Positions 17,574 to 28,039 of a DNA stretch of 42,409 nucleotides are shown here, in pieces (within the stretch, counting starts at the first letter, position 1; every line of letters begins with the position of its first letter). The translations under genes were made by a program, and so were the position numbers. The notes beneath the pieces were generated by a model. It was not told the origin of the DNA, ran no database searches, and saw only the letters and a list, made by a program, of their open reading frames with translations. The stretch is from assembly GCF_900044055.2 (NCBI RefSeq), contig NZ_FCOX02000058.1, positions 1 to 42,409 of the forward strand, read 5' to 3'. The DNA is from Caballeronia calidae. GTDB lineage: Bacteria; Pseudomonadota; Gammaproteobacteria; Burkholderiales; Burkholderiaceae.

Positions 17574-18740
17574 ATGACCCTGATCACCAACCCGCCACGC
17601 ATCGCGATGGTCGCGGGCGAGCCTTCCGGCGACCTGCTCGCGGCCTCGATGCTCAAGGGCCTCAGGCAGACGCTGCCGGAAGGCACGCGTTATAGCGGTA
17701 TCGGCGGCCCGCGCATGATCGCCGAAGGCTTCGAAGCGCACTGGCCGATGGACAAGCTGACCGTGCGCGGCTATGTCGAAGCGCTGAAGCACATCCCCGA
17801 GATTCTCGGCATCCGCAACGAGATCAAGCGGCAACTGCTGGCGGAGCCACCCTCGGTGTTCATCGGCGTGGACGCGCCCGATTTCAATTTCGGCCTCGAA
17901 CAGCCGCTGCGCGAAGCGGGCATTCCGACGGTGCATTTCGTGTGTCCGTCGATCTGGGCGTGGCGCGGCGGCCGCATCAAGAAGATCGTGAAAGCGGTCG
18001 ATCACATGCTGTGCGTGTTTCCGTTCGAGATCGCGCTGCTGGAAAAGTCGGGCGTGGCGGCGAGCTACGTCGGCCATCCGCTCGCGGACGAGATTCCGCT
18101 CGAGCCCGACGTGACGGGCGCGCGCCGCGAGTTGGGCATCGCGGAGGGCGGCCCGGTAATCGCCGTGCTGCCGGGCAGCCGCCGCTCGGAAATCTCGCTG
18201 ATCGGCCCGACCTTCTTCGACGCGATGGAGCTCATGCAGCTTCGTGAGCCGGGCGTGCGCTTTTTGATGCCGGCCGCGAATCCCGCGCTGCGCGAGTTGC
18301 TGCAGCCGCTCGTGGACGCGCATCCGCATCTGTCGCTGACGATCACCGACGGCCGCGCGCAAACCGCGATGACCGCCGCCGACGCGATTCTCGTGAAGAG
18401 CGGCACCGTGACGCTCGAAGCGGCGCTCCTCAAGAAGCCGATGGTCATCTCGTACAAGGTGCCCTGGCTGACGGGTCAGATCATGAAGCGGCAGGGTTAC
18501 CTGCCGTATGTGGGCTTGCCGAATATTCTGGCGGGCCGTTTCGTCGTACCGGAAATCCTCCAGCATTTCGCGACGCCCGAGGCGCTCGCCGACGCGACGC
18601 TGAAACAGTTGAACGACGACGCCAACCGCCGTACTCTGACGGAAATCTTCACCGAAATGCACATCGCGCTGCGGCAGAACACGTCGCAAAAGGCGGCGGA
18701 AGCCGTCGCGCGGGTGCTCGACACGCGGAGGCCGCGATAA
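17574..18740 (+). CDS. lpxB: Lipid-A-disaccharide synthase LpxB
   Basis: 388 residues, a GT19 glycosyltransferase joining UDP-diacylglucosamine and lipid X at the inner membrane. Family blocks are RIAMVAGEPSGDLLAASML at the N-terminus, VDAPDFNFGLE, FVCPSIWAWRGGRIKKI, VLPGSRRSEIS and LVKSGTVTLEAALLKKPMV. The ATG at 17574 lies just after the lpxA stop; the longer open frame upstream is a shadow of lpxA. The stop TAA shares its last A with the rnhB start (TAATG). Confidence 0.97.
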   Translation: MTLITNPPRIAMVAGEPSGDLLAASMLKGLRQTLPEGTRYSGIGGPRMIAEGFEAHWPMDKLTVRGYVEALKHIPEILGIRNEIKRQLLAEPPSVFIGVDAPDFNFGLEQPLREAGIPTVHFVCPSIWAWRGGRIKKIVKAVDHMLCVFPFEIALLEKSGVAASYVGHPLADEIPLEPDVTGARRELGIAEGGPVIAVLPGSRRSEISLIGPTFFDAMELMQLREPGVRFLMPAANPALRELLQPLVDAHPHLSLTITDGRAQTAMTAADAILVKSGTVTLEAALLKKPMVISYKVPWLTGQIMKRQGYLPYVGLPNILAGRFVVPEILQHFATPEALADATLKQLNDDANRRTLTEIFTEMHIALRQNTSQKAAEAVARVLDTRRPR

Positions 18741-19444
18741 TGGCGGCAAAACGATCGGCTCAGGCAGGACTCGATTTCAGCTCACCGCTCGACATCATCT
18801 GCGGCGTCGATGAAGCCGGGCGCGGGCCTTTGGCCGGTCCGGTCGTCGCGGCGGCCGTGATTTTCGATCCCGCCAGGCCGCGCATCAACGGCCTCGACGA
18901 TTCCAAGGCGCTGACCGCCAAAAAGCGCGAAGAGCTCTACGAGAAGATCGTCGATCGCGCGCTCGCCTATTGCATCGCGTCGGCGAGCGTCGAGGAAATC
19001 GACACCATCAACATCCTGCACGCGAGCATGCTGGCGATGAAGCGCGCGGTCGAAGGACTTTCTGTCGCGCCCACGCTCGTGAAAGTCGATGGCAACCGCT
19101 GCCCGGTGCTCTCGATCCGCGCGGAAGCGGTGATCGGCGGCGATGCGCTCATCAAGCAGATCTCGGCGGCGTCGATTCTCGCGAAGGTCACGCGCGACCG
19201 CATGCTCGTGGAACTGCACGAAATCTATCCGATGTACGGCTTCGACGCGCACTCGGGTTACGGCACGCCTCAGCATTTGAAGGCGCTGCGCGTGCATGGC
19301 CCTTGCGAGCATCATCGGCGTTCGTTCGCGCCGGTGCGCGAGGCGCATGCGCTCGTCTTCGGCTCGGTGTTGCCCGAAATCGCGCCCGAGGTGCTTCAAA
19401 CGACTTCGGCACTCGAAGACGATCCCGACGCGCTCGCCTTCTGA
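18740..19444 (+). CDS. rnhB: Ribonuclease HII
   Basis: 234 residues. It removes RNA from RNA-DNA hybrids and single misincorporated ribonucleotides. The metal-binding acidic cluster starts in IICGVDEAGRGPLAGPVVAA. Further conserved parts are GLDDSKALTAKKREELYE, ISAASILAKVTRDRML and HSGYGTPQHLKAL. It overlaps lpxB by one base, as is common in this cluster. The C-terminus carries an acidic tail of about 30 residues beyond the core. Confidence 0.96.
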   Translation: MAAKRSAQAGLDFSSPLDIICGVDEAGRGPLAGPVVAAAVIFDPARPRINGLDDSKALTAKKREELYEKIVDRALAYCIASASVEEIDTINILHASMLAMKRAVEGLSVAPTLVKVDGNRCPVLSIRAEAVIGGDALIKQISAASILAKVTRDRMLVELHEIYPMYGFDAHSGYGTPQHLKALRVHGPCEHHRRSFAPVREAHALVFGSVLPEIAPEVLQTTSALEDDPDALAF

Positions 19445-19479
19445 GCCTGTTGAGCCCGCTGAGGCGCAATCAATTCAAC

Positions 19480-20256
19480 GTGAAATCCATCACTTCGCGG
19501 GACAACCCGCTCTATAAGCGCATCAAGGCGCTTGCCGGCTCGACCGCCCAGCAGCGTCGCAGCGGCCACGCGCTGCTCGAAGGCCTGCATCTCGCGTCGG
19601 CTTATCTCGATGCGGCGGGCCAGCCCGAAACCTGCGTCGTCACCGAAGGCGCGCTCACGCATGAAGAAGCGCGCGATATCGTCGCGCGCATCGAGGAGAA
19701 GCGCGTCGTCGTGCTGCCCGATACGCTTTTCGGCCAGCTTTCCAGCGTCGTGCATGGCGTGGGCATGCTGTTGCTCGTCGAAAAGATCGATGCCGCACTG
19801 CCCGCGCGCGTCGCCGAAACCTGCGTGATTCTCGACGGCATTCAGGACGCGGGCAACGTCGGCTCGATTCTGCGCAGCGCGGCGGCGGCCGGCATCTCGC
19901 GCGTGTTCTGCGCGCCGGGAACGGCGTACGCGTGGTCGTCGAAGGTGCTGCGCTCGGGCATGGGTGCGCATTTCCTGCTGGATATCTTCGAGGACGTCGA
20001 GCCCGCCGATCTGATCGCGCGGCTGGACGCGCCCGTGACGATCACGGATTCGCACGGCGCGGTCGCGCTCTACGATTGCGATCTGTCGGGCGCGCTGGCG
20101 TGGGTGTTCGGCAACGAGGGCGCGGGCGTGTCGCAGATCTGGCGCGATGCCGTGACGCATCGCGTGACGATCCCGCAGCCGGGCGGCATGGAATCGCTCA
20201 ACGTGGCGGCCGCGGCGGCGATCTGTCTTTTCGAGCAGTGCCGCCAGCAGCGCTGA
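19480..20256 (+). CDS. TrmH/SpoU-family RNA 2'-O-methyltransferase
   Basis: About 258 residues from GTG at 19480. The three SpoU motifs are present: LDGIQDAGNVGSILRSAAAA (motif 1, with the key Asn and Arg), ALAWVFGNEGAGVS (motif 2) and IPQPGGMESLNVAAAAAICL (motif 3). The N-terminal substrate-binding domain includes SGHALLEGLHLASAYL. These enzymes methylate a ribose in rRNA or tRNA through a knotted SAM site. Which RNA is modified cannot be told; it resembles the TsnR/RlmB-like group. The start is uncertain: GAGG is 15 bases from GTG, and an in-frame TTG at 19450 is possible. It ends 9 bases before the convergent ppsR. Confidence 0.9.
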   Translation: MKSITSRDNPLYKRIKALAGSTAQQRRSGHALLEGLHLASAYLDAAGQPETCVVTEGALTHEEARDIVARIEEKRVVVLPDTLFGQLSSVVHGVGMLLLVEKIDAALPARVAETCVILDGIQDAGNVGSILRSAAAAGISRVFCAPGTAYAWSSKVLRSGMGAHFLLDIFEDVEPADLIARLDAPVTITDSHGAVALYDCDLSGALAWVFGNEGAGVSQIWRDAVTHRVTIPQPGGMESLNVAAAAAICLFEQCRQQR

Positions 20257-20265
20257 TCCAGGCCA

Positions 20266-21084
20266 TCAGTAGTAGGAAGGCCGCTCCGGCTTGATTTCCT
20301 GCAGGATCGTCGTGGCGATTTCCTCGATCGACTTGTGCGTCGAGGAAAGCCACTTGATGCCTTCGCGCTTCATCATCATTTCGGCTTCGTTGATCTCGTA
20401 GCGGCAGTTTTCGAGCGCCGCGTACTTGCTGCCGGGACGGCGCTCGTTGCGGATCTCGGCGAGCCGCTGCGGATCGATCGACAAACCGAACATCTTCGTC
20501 CGATGCTCGAGCAGGGGCGTAGGCAGCTTGCCGCGCTCGAAGTCTTCGGGAATCAGCGGATAGTTCGCCGCCTTCACGCCGTACTGCATCGCGAGATAGA
20601 GGCTCGTCGGCGTCTTGCCGCTGCGCGATACGCCCACGAGGATCACATCGGCGTCGGCGAGATTGCGGTTCGACTGGCCGTCATCGTGCGCGAGCGAAAA
20701 GTTGATCGCCTCGATGCGGTTCTTGTATTCCTCGGTGTCGGCGTTCTGATGCACGCGGCCCATCGCGTGCGTCGACTTCATTTCCAGTTCGTGCTCGAGC
20801 GGCTCGATGAAGGTCTGGAACATGTCGAGCACGAGCGCGTTGCAGCCCTTGACGACCTCGTTCGACGCACTGTCGACGAGCGTGGTGAAGACGATCGGCC
20901 GGCGGCCATCGAGTGTGACGGTTTCGTTGATCTTCTCGACCGTCGCATAGGCCTTGTCGATCGAATCGACGAAGGGCACACGCACGAGCCGGAATTTTTG
21001 ATCGAACTGGGCCATGATCGAATGCGCGAAGGTTTCGGCAGTGATCCCAGTACCGTCGGAGACGATGAATACGGAAGGCGGCAT
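20266..21084 (-). CDS. ppsR: PEP synthase regulatory protein (bifunctional kinase/pyrophosphorylase)
   Basis: 272 residues (DUF299/PSRP family). It inactivates PEP synthase by ADP-dependent phosphorylation of a Thr near the catalytic His, and reactivates it by phosphorolysis. The N-terminus reads PPSVFIVSDGTGITAETFAH. A P-loop GVSRSGKTPTSLYLAMQYG lies in the middle, then YPLIPEDFERGKLP and GLSIDPQRLAEIRNERRPGS. The ATG at 21084 gives the usual start; an upstream TTG at 21129 would add 15 residues. It is divergent from its target ppsA. Confidence 0.95.
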   Translation of the reverse strand: MPPSVFIVSDGTGITAETFAHSIMAQFDQKFRLVRVPFVDSIDKAYATVEKINETVTLDGRRPIVFTTLVDSASNEVVKGCNALVLDMFQTFIEPLEHELEMKSTHAMGRVHQNADTEEYKNRIEAINFSLAHDDGQSNRNLADADVILVGVSRSGKTPTSLYLAMQYGVKAANYPLIPEDFERGKLPTPLLEHRTKMFGLSIDPQRLAEIRNERRPGSKYAALENCRYEINEAEMMMKREGIKWLSSTHKSIEEIATTILQEIKPERPSYY

Positions 21085-21574
21085 CGCGAAAAAACCAAAT
21101 GGGGAACGAGTTGGGGCGGGCGCGCTCAAATCCCGACACGCGGATGACGCCGAAGGCAGCGTCCGGCGCGGCGGACCAGAGCGCCTGTGTTACATTGGTC
21201 GCCTGCGTGGTTGCTGGCGTTCCAGACGGCGTCAAAGACCTCGATTTTGCCGTGGAATTACTGACTCTGCCGAAACAAAACTGAGAATCGGCACGGTAGA
21301 ATAGCGGCAACCTGTTCGATAAGCAATTGCGGACAAATTGATTCGGATTTTCGTCAAATCGCGATCGTTTCGTCGGTTTTGGCAGCAAAAACCCACGTTT
21401 TCGAGCAGATTCCCGACGTTCCCGCTTCTTTTTGCAACGCGCTCCGGTTCCGGAGGCGTGCTCCCCGAAGGTTTATCAAACAGGTTGTGCGAGATGCGCC
21501 GGTGCTTCCAATGAGCGCCGCCGCATATGAGCCCACTCGTGCGATCGTGAATTCCATCCACCTTAGGGGCTTGT
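21085..21574. other. Divergent control region between ppsR and ppsA
   Basis: 490 bases with no gene I can support. The middle (about 21240-21420) is distinctly more A/T-rich than its surroundings and is where the promoters should lie. A TAGAAT -10-like hexamer at 21297-21302 faces ppsA, but it has no good -35. I found no clear inverted repeat or riboswitch. The size suggests regulatory sites for control of gluconeogenesis. Confidence 0.45.
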
Positions 21575-23992
<2,418 letters not shown>

Positions 23993-24013
23993 GTTGATGA
24001 CGCACCTTTCCAC

Positions 24014-24044
24014 TTGCTTTCGGATTGGTGCAGCGTGCTATAAA
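24014..24044 (+). promoter_or_regulatory. Possible nfeD promoter overlapping the ppsA terminator
   Basis: TTGCTT (24014-24019) and TATAAA (24039-24044), with TGC just before the -10. The 19-base spacer is long. Transcription would begin inside the terminator stem, so the call is weak, but some promoter must lie between the ppsA terminator and nfeD. Confidence 0.3.
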
Positions 24045-24076
24045 AACACCCCGGACTGTTCCGGGGTGTTTTCGTT
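24043..24076 (+). terminator. Rho-independent terminator after ppsA
   Basis: AAAACACCCCGG (24043-24054), a six-base loop ACTGTT, then CCGGGGTGTTTT (24061-24072): a perfect 12-bp stem with flanking T residues. It lies 50 bases after the ppsA stop and 13 bases before nfeD. Confidence 0.9.
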
Positions 24077-24088
24077 TGGAGACCGGCG

Positions 24089-24520
24089 ATGGAAACGAGC
24101 GGACTGATCTGGTGGATCGCGGCGGGCGCGCTGATCGTCGCGGAGCTGTTCACCGGAACGTTCTATTTGCTGATGATCGCGCTCGGAATGATCGCGGGCG
24201 GCATCGCGTATTGGGCCGGCGCGTTGCCGCATGTGCAGATAGGCGCGGCGGCTGTCATCGCGCTGATCGCGGTGGCGGTGCTGCGGCGCTCGCGCTTTGG
24301 CAACTGGAAGCGGCGCAGCGACGCTTCGCGCGATGCGGCGGTCAATCTCGACATCGGCGCGACGCTCGAAGTGGATCAATGGCGCGATGGCCACGCGCGC
24401 GCGATGTATCGCGGCGCCCAGTGGGACGTCGAACTCGCGCCGGGAGAAACAGAAGGCGCGCGCTTCTATCGCATCACGGCGCTCGACGGCAACCGGCTGA
24501 TCGTCGCGGCCAAACGCTAG
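24089..24520 (+). CDS. NfeD-family membrane protein
   Basis: 143 residues. Two or three membrane segments make up the first 70 residues (GLIWWIAAGALIVAELFTGT, MIALGMIAGGIAYWAG, AAAVIALIAVAVL). A C-terminal OB-fold-like domain follows (GATLEVDQWRDGHARAMYRG, WDVELAPGE). This is the short NfeD type, without the ClpP-like protease domain. NfeD proteins are nearly always next to an SPFH/stomatin gene, as here, and are thought to work with it in membrane microdomain organisation or quality control. The exact role is unknown. GGAG at 24078-24081 precedes the ATG. Confidence 0.88.
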   Translation: METSGLIWWIAAGALIVAELFTGTFYLLMIALGMIAGGIAYWAGALPHVQIGAAAVIALIAVAVLRRSRFGNWKRRSDASRDAAVNLDIGATLEVDQWRDGHARAMYRGAQWDVELAPGETEGARFYRITALDGNRLIVAAKR

Positions 24521-24539
24521 TTCCATAAGGAGAAAAACA

Positions 24540-25466
24540 ATGTACTTCGCGCTTATCGTGCTCGTCATCGCGATCGTGATCGTGATGAACACGGTCAAGA
24601 TCGTTCCGCAACAACACGCCTGGGTGCTGGAGCGGCTCGGCCGCTATCACGCGACGCTCACGCCGGGGCTCAACATCGTGCTGCCGTTCGTCGATCGCAT
24701 CGCCTACAAGCATGTGCTGAAGGAGATTCCGCTCGAAGTGCCGAGCCAGGTGTGCATCACGCGCGACAACACGCAGCTTCAGGTCGACGGCGTGCTGTAC
24801 TTCCAGGTCACCGACGCGATGAAGGCCTCGTACGGATCGAGCAACTTCGTGTTCGCGATCACGCAGTTGTCGCAGACCACACTGCGCTCCGTCATCGGCA
24901 AGCTGGAACTCGACAAGACGTTCGAGGAGCGCGATTTCATCAATCAGAGCATCGTGAACGCGCTCGATGAAGCCGCGTCGAACTGGGGCGTGAAAGTGCT
25001 GCGCTACGAGATCAAGGATCTGACGCCGCCGAAGGAAATCCTTCACGCGATGCAGGCGCAGATCACCGCGGAGCGCGAGAAGCGCGCGTTGATCGCGGCA
25101 TCGGAAGGGCGCAAGCAGGAGCAGATCAATCTGGCGTCGGGCGCGCGCGAGGCGGCGATCCAGAAGTCGGAAGGCGAACGCCAGGCGGCGATCAATCAGG
25201 CGCAGGGCGCGGCATCGGCGATCCTCGCGGTGGCCGAGGCGAATGCGCAGGCCATTCAGAAAGTCGGCACGGCGATTCAAACGGCAGGCGGCATGGAAGC
25301 GGTGAACCTGAAGATCGCGGAGCAGTATGTCGGCGCGTTCGGCAATATCGCGAAGACGGGCAACACGTTGATCGTGCCGGGCAACCTGTCGGACATGAGT
25401 TCGATGATCGCATCGGCGTTGACCATCGTGAGGGGCGAGGGCGGCGGCGTCATCAAGAAAGGCTGA
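24540..25466 (+). CDS. SPFH/Band 7 (stomatin/QmcA-like) membrane protein
   Basis: 308 residues. A single N-terminal membrane anchor (MYFALIVLVIAIVIVMNTVK) is followed by the SPFH domain (VPQQHAWVLERLGRYHATLT, PGLNIVLPFVDRI, VDGVLYFQVTDAMKASYG). A long Ala/Glu/Gln-rich coiled coil follows (AEREKRALIAASEGRKQEQI) and then a Gly/Ser-containing tail. It belongs to the QmcA/YbbK-type group that forms large ring oligomers in the inner membrane, paired with NfeD. AAGGAG lies upstream of the ATG. It is co-directional with nfeD, 19 bases apart, and very likely one operon. Confidence 0.92.
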   Translation: MYFALIVLVIAIVIVMNTVKIVPQQHAWVLERLGRYHATLTPGLNIVLPFVDRIAYKHVLKEIPLEVPSQVCITRDNTQLQVDGVLYFQVTDAMKASYGSSNFVFAITQLSQTTLRSVIGKLELDKTFEERDFINQSIVNALDEAASNWGVKVLRYEIKDLTPPKEILHAMQAQITAEREKRALIAASEGRKQEQINLASGAREAAIQKSEGERQAAINQAQGAASAILAVAEANAQAIQKVGTAIQTAGGMEAVNLKIAEQYVGAFGNIAKTGNTLIVPGNLSDMSSMIASALTIVRGEGGGVIKKG

Positions 25467-25477
25467 CGCGGGAGAGC

Positions 25478-25510
25478 AATCGGGGCGCTGAAAGGCGCCC
25501 CGATTCGTTT
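25478..25510. terminator. Bidirectional terminator between the SPFH gene and smpB
   Basis: AATCGGGGCGC (25478-25488), loop TGAAAG, then GCGCCCCGATT (25495-25505), an 11-bp perfect stem followed by CGTTT. The two genes converge on it, and its right side abuts the smpB stop codon. Confidence 0.8.
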
Positions 25511-25958
25511 AGCGTGCAGCCGTGCGCATCAAGCGGGCGCGTTCGCGATCCCAGTCGCGCTTCTTTTCGGTCTCGCGTTTGTCGTGCAGCTTCTTGCCCT
25601 TCGCCAGGCCGATCTCGCATTTCACGCGGCCTTCCTTGTAATGGAAGTTTAGCGGCACGAGCGTATGGCCGCGCTGTTCGACCTTGCCGATGAGCTTGTC
25701 GATCTGATCGCGATGCAAAAGCAGCTTGCGCGTGCGCACCGGATCCAGATTCGCGAATTTCGACGCCTCGGGCAAAGGACTGATATGCGTGCCGATCAAA
25801 AAGAGTTCGCCCTGCTTGATGACGACGTAGCCTTCCTTGATCTGCCCACGGCCCGCGCGCAGCGCCTTGACTTCCCAGCCCTCGAGCACGAGACCGGCCT
25901 CGTAGCGCTCTTCGATGAAGTAATCGAAGAAGGCTTTTCTGTTGTCGATGATGCTCAT
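25509..25958 (-). CDS. smpB: SsrA (tmRNA)-binding protein SmpB
   Basis: 149 residues. It delivers tmRNA to stalled ribosomes in trans-translation. Conserved parts are NRKAFFDYFIEERYEAGLVL, EGWEVKALRAGRGQIKEGYV, HYKEGRVKCEIGLAKGKKLH and the basic C-terminal tail KRETEKKRDWDRERARLM that enters the mRNA channel. No ssrA gene is seen in this window. It is divergent from ratA, as in E. coli. Confidence 0.97.
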   Translation of the reverse strand: MSIIDNRKAFFDYFIEERYEAGLVLEGWEVKALRAGRGQIKEGYVVIKQGELFLIGTHISPLPEASKFANLDPVRTRKLLLHRDQIDKLIGKVEQRGHTLVPLNFHYKEGRVKCEIGLAKGKKLHDKRETEKKRDWDRERARLMRTAAR

Positions 25959-26077
25959 GAATGGAAAGTGCTCAACTCGTTTAAAATCCTGATTTTAGCA
26001 GCGCGCGGGCGGGCATTCGAACTGCCGCCATGTTCTCATGCGCGTTGCCGCCCAATTAAGCCACCGCTGCGCCCTAT

Positions 26078-26515
26078 ATGGCAGACGTCCAGAAAACCGT
26101 ATTGATCCGCCATTCAGCGGAAGAAATGTTCGACCTCGTCACCGATGTCGCCGATTACCCCAATTTCCTGCCCTGGTGCGGCGGCGTCGAAATCGGCCGC
26201 CAGGACGAGAACGGCATGGAGGCAAAGATCGACATCAGCTTCAAGGGCATCAAGCAGCATTTCGCGACGCGCAACGTGCAGAAGCGTCCGACCAATATCG
26301 ATATGGAGTTCCTGAGCGGCCCTTTCAAGAAGTTCACCGGCTACTGGCGCTTCACGCCGTTGCGCGCGGATGCTTGCAAGATCGAGTTCGCGCTGCACTA
26401 CGAGTTCTCCAACGTGATCCTTGAAAAGCTCATCGGGCCGGTGTTCAGCCATATCGCGAACACGTTCGTCGATTCCTTCGTGAAGCGCGCGGATCAGCGC
26501 TACGGGAAGGCATGA
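26078..26515 (+). CDS. ratA: RatA/COQ10-type START-domain protein
   Basis: 145 residues of the polyketide-cyclase/START family. Conserved blocks are IRHSAEEMFDLVTDVADYPN, FLPWCGGVEI, GPFKKFTGYWRFTP and IGPVFSHIANTFVDSFVKRA. In E. coli this gene was described as a toxin blocking 70S formation. Its eukaryotic relatives (COQ10) bind ubiquinone, and the family's general role may be in respiratory quinone handling. The order smpB (divergent), ratA, rnfH is the same as in E. coli. The stop overlaps the rnfH start (ATGATG). Confidence 0.92.
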   Translation: MADVQKTVLIRHSAEEMFDLVTDVADYPNFLPWCGGVEIGRQDENGMEAKIDISFKGIKQHFATRNVQKRPTNIDMEFLSGPFKKFTGYWRFTPLRADACKIEFALHYEFSNVILEKLIGPVFSHIANTFVDSFVKRADQRYGKA

Positions 26516-26838
26516 TGCAGATCGACGTTTGCTACGGCCTGCCCGATGGCGCGAGCTTTCTCGCGCACGTCGATCTGCGCGAGGGCGCGACCGTGCGCGA
26601 TGCGATCGAGGCGAGCGGCGTGCTGCGCGCGCATCAGGATATCGATCTGACCGCGCAGAAGGTCGGCGTCTTCGGCAAGCTGAAGCCGCTCGACGCGGCG
26701 CTCGCCGATTTCGATCGCGTCGAGATTTACCGGCCGCTGAAAGTGGATCCGAAGGCCGCGCGCCAGCGTCGCGTCGACAAGGCGCGCAAGGCGGGGTCCA
26801 TCGAAGGGCGCAAGTGGCAGTCGAAGGATTCGCGCTGA
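26515..26838 (+). CDS. rnfH: RnfH/RatB family ubiquitin-like fold protein
   Basis: 107 residues (UPF0125). The beta-grasp-like domain reads QIDVCYGLPDGASFLAHVDL, GVLRAHQDIDLTAQKVGVFG and DRVEIYRPLKVDPKAARQRR, with the family's C-terminal Arg/Lys-rich end. Of two ATG codons (26512, 26515), the second is 4 bases from GGGAAGG and is preferred. RatB has been discussed as an antitoxin to RatA, but antitoxin activity is not established. It ends 6 bases before the convergent transporter gene. Confidence 0.9.
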   Translation: MQIDVCYGLPDGASFLAHVDLREGATVRDAIEASGVLRAHQDIDLTAQKVGVFGKLKPLDAALADFDRVEIYRPLKVDPKAARQRRVDKARKAGSIEGRKWQSKDSR

Positions 26839-26844
26839 GCCGCT

Positions 26845-27825
26845 TCAGTGCGCGGGCGCTTCCTTCGGGGTTGTCGGCGCGGGCCCGATCGTATGCTGTC
26901 TGACCGACCAGATCACGCCGACGAGCAGCAGCACGATCGCGAGCACTTCGGGCGTGCGCGGCCAGCGGCCATCGTAGACGAAGGCGTAGAGCAGGGCGAA
27001 GAGCGTTTCGAACACGATCATCTGGCCCGACAGCGTCAGCGGCAGGCGCTTCGCCGCCGCGTTCCACAGCATGTTGCCGAGCCACGAGCCGCCCGTCGCG
27101 AGCGCAAACGACACGATCCAGAACAGATGCCAGCGCGCGGCCGGCACGCTCGCCTGCACGGTGCCAGCGGGCAGCATCCAGACGATCGCGCCGAGCAGCG
27201 CCCCCAGCAAGCCCGTCACGATGCCCCATAGCACGGACCACTCGTTGCCGTCGAAATGACGGTTCGCCTGCAGATAGCGCGCGTTGACGACCGCGTACCA
27301 GGTCCACGACGCGAGCGCGCCGAGCGCGCAGGCGAGGCCGGTCAGGCGCGTGAGCACGCTCGTCCCGTGCTCGCTCGCCGATGAGGGCGCGAGGACGTCG
27401 CTGAACACGTCGAGATTGATGCACGCGATGCCCGCCAGCACGAGCAGCAAAGGCCCGACGAGCCGGCGGAGGTCGACCGCGCCGTGATCGCGGCGTCCGG
27501 CGAGCGTGACGGTCACGGGCAGAATCCCGACGATGAGCGACGCAGGCGCGACACCCACGAGTTGCACCGCGCTCGCGAGCAGCATGTAGTAGAGCAGGTT
27601 GCCGACGAGCGCCAGCTTCACCAGCGCGATGAAGTCGGCGCGCGTGAGCTTGGCCATGAGTCTGCGCGCGAACGGCAGCGCGACCGCGAGCGATACGGCG
27701 CCGTACATCAGATAGCGCCCGATGGAAAGCGTGAGCGGCGAGAAATCCGGCAAAAGCCGAGGCGCGAGAAAGATGAATCCCCAGATTGCGCCCGCCGACA
27801 TTCCATACACCACACCGCGTTGCAT
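26845..27825 (-). CDS. DMT-superfamily (EamA-type) transporter
   Basis: 326 residues with about ten hydrophobic segments, such as GAIWGFIFLAPRLLPDFSPL, LVKLALVGNLLYYMLLASAV, WGIVTGLLGALLGAIVWMLP and VLAIVLLLVGVIWSV. The pattern and length fit the 10-TM drug/metabolite transporter family with two EamA repeats. The substrate cannot be read from sequence; relatives export amino acids or other small metabolites. The start ATG at 27825 (MQRGVVYGMSAGAIWG) follows GGGAG/GGGAA. The frame continues open far upstream, antisense to guaB, without meaning. Confidence 0.88.
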   Translation of the reverse strand: MQRGVVYGMSAGAIWGFIFLAPRLLPDFSPLTLSIGRYLMYGAVSLAVALPFARRLMAKLTRADFIALVKLALVGNLLYYMLLASAVQLVGVAPASLIVGILPVTVTLAGRRDHGAVDLRRLVGPLLLVLAGIACINLDVFSDVLAPSSASEHGTSVLTRLTGLACALGALASWTWYAVVNARYLQANRHFDGNEWSVLWGIVTGLLGALLGAIVWMLPAGTVQASVPAARWHLFWIVSFALATGGSWLGNMLWNAAAKRLPLTLSGQMIVFETLFALLYAFVYDGRWPRTPEVLAIVLLLVGVIWSVRQHTIGPAPTTPKEAPAH

Positions 27826-27984
27826 TTCCCGACTCCCTGCCGTTATTTCGATTGACGGCGCGAAGCGTATCACGCGGCCCCGGGCGGCCGTCTTGTCGAA
27901 AACTGCACAGCGCAAAAGGGCCGCAATGAAGCCCGCGCGCGGCCCGAAATTTGCCTCCGCGTTAGCTAAGCTGCTGTTCGGGCA

Positions 27985-28013
27985 GTGAAAATGCAGGGAA
28001 CTATCGGTATAAT
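27985..28013 (+). promoter_or_regulatory. Sigma-70 promoter of guaB
   Basis: GTGAAA (27985-27990, 4/6), a 17-base spacer and a perfect TATAAT (28008-28013), 26 bases before the guaB ATG. The leader would be only about 20 nt. It lies between guaB and the divergent transporter gene. Confidence 0.65.
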
Positions 28014-28039
28014 CTGCTTTTGCGCCCATAGGATTTGCC

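Noticed and set aside
26078..26838. ratA-rnfH as a toxin-antitoxin system
   Set aside because: The RatA toxin description in E. coli is not matched by firm evidence that RnfH/RatB is an antitoxin, and the family is core and conserved rather than mobile.
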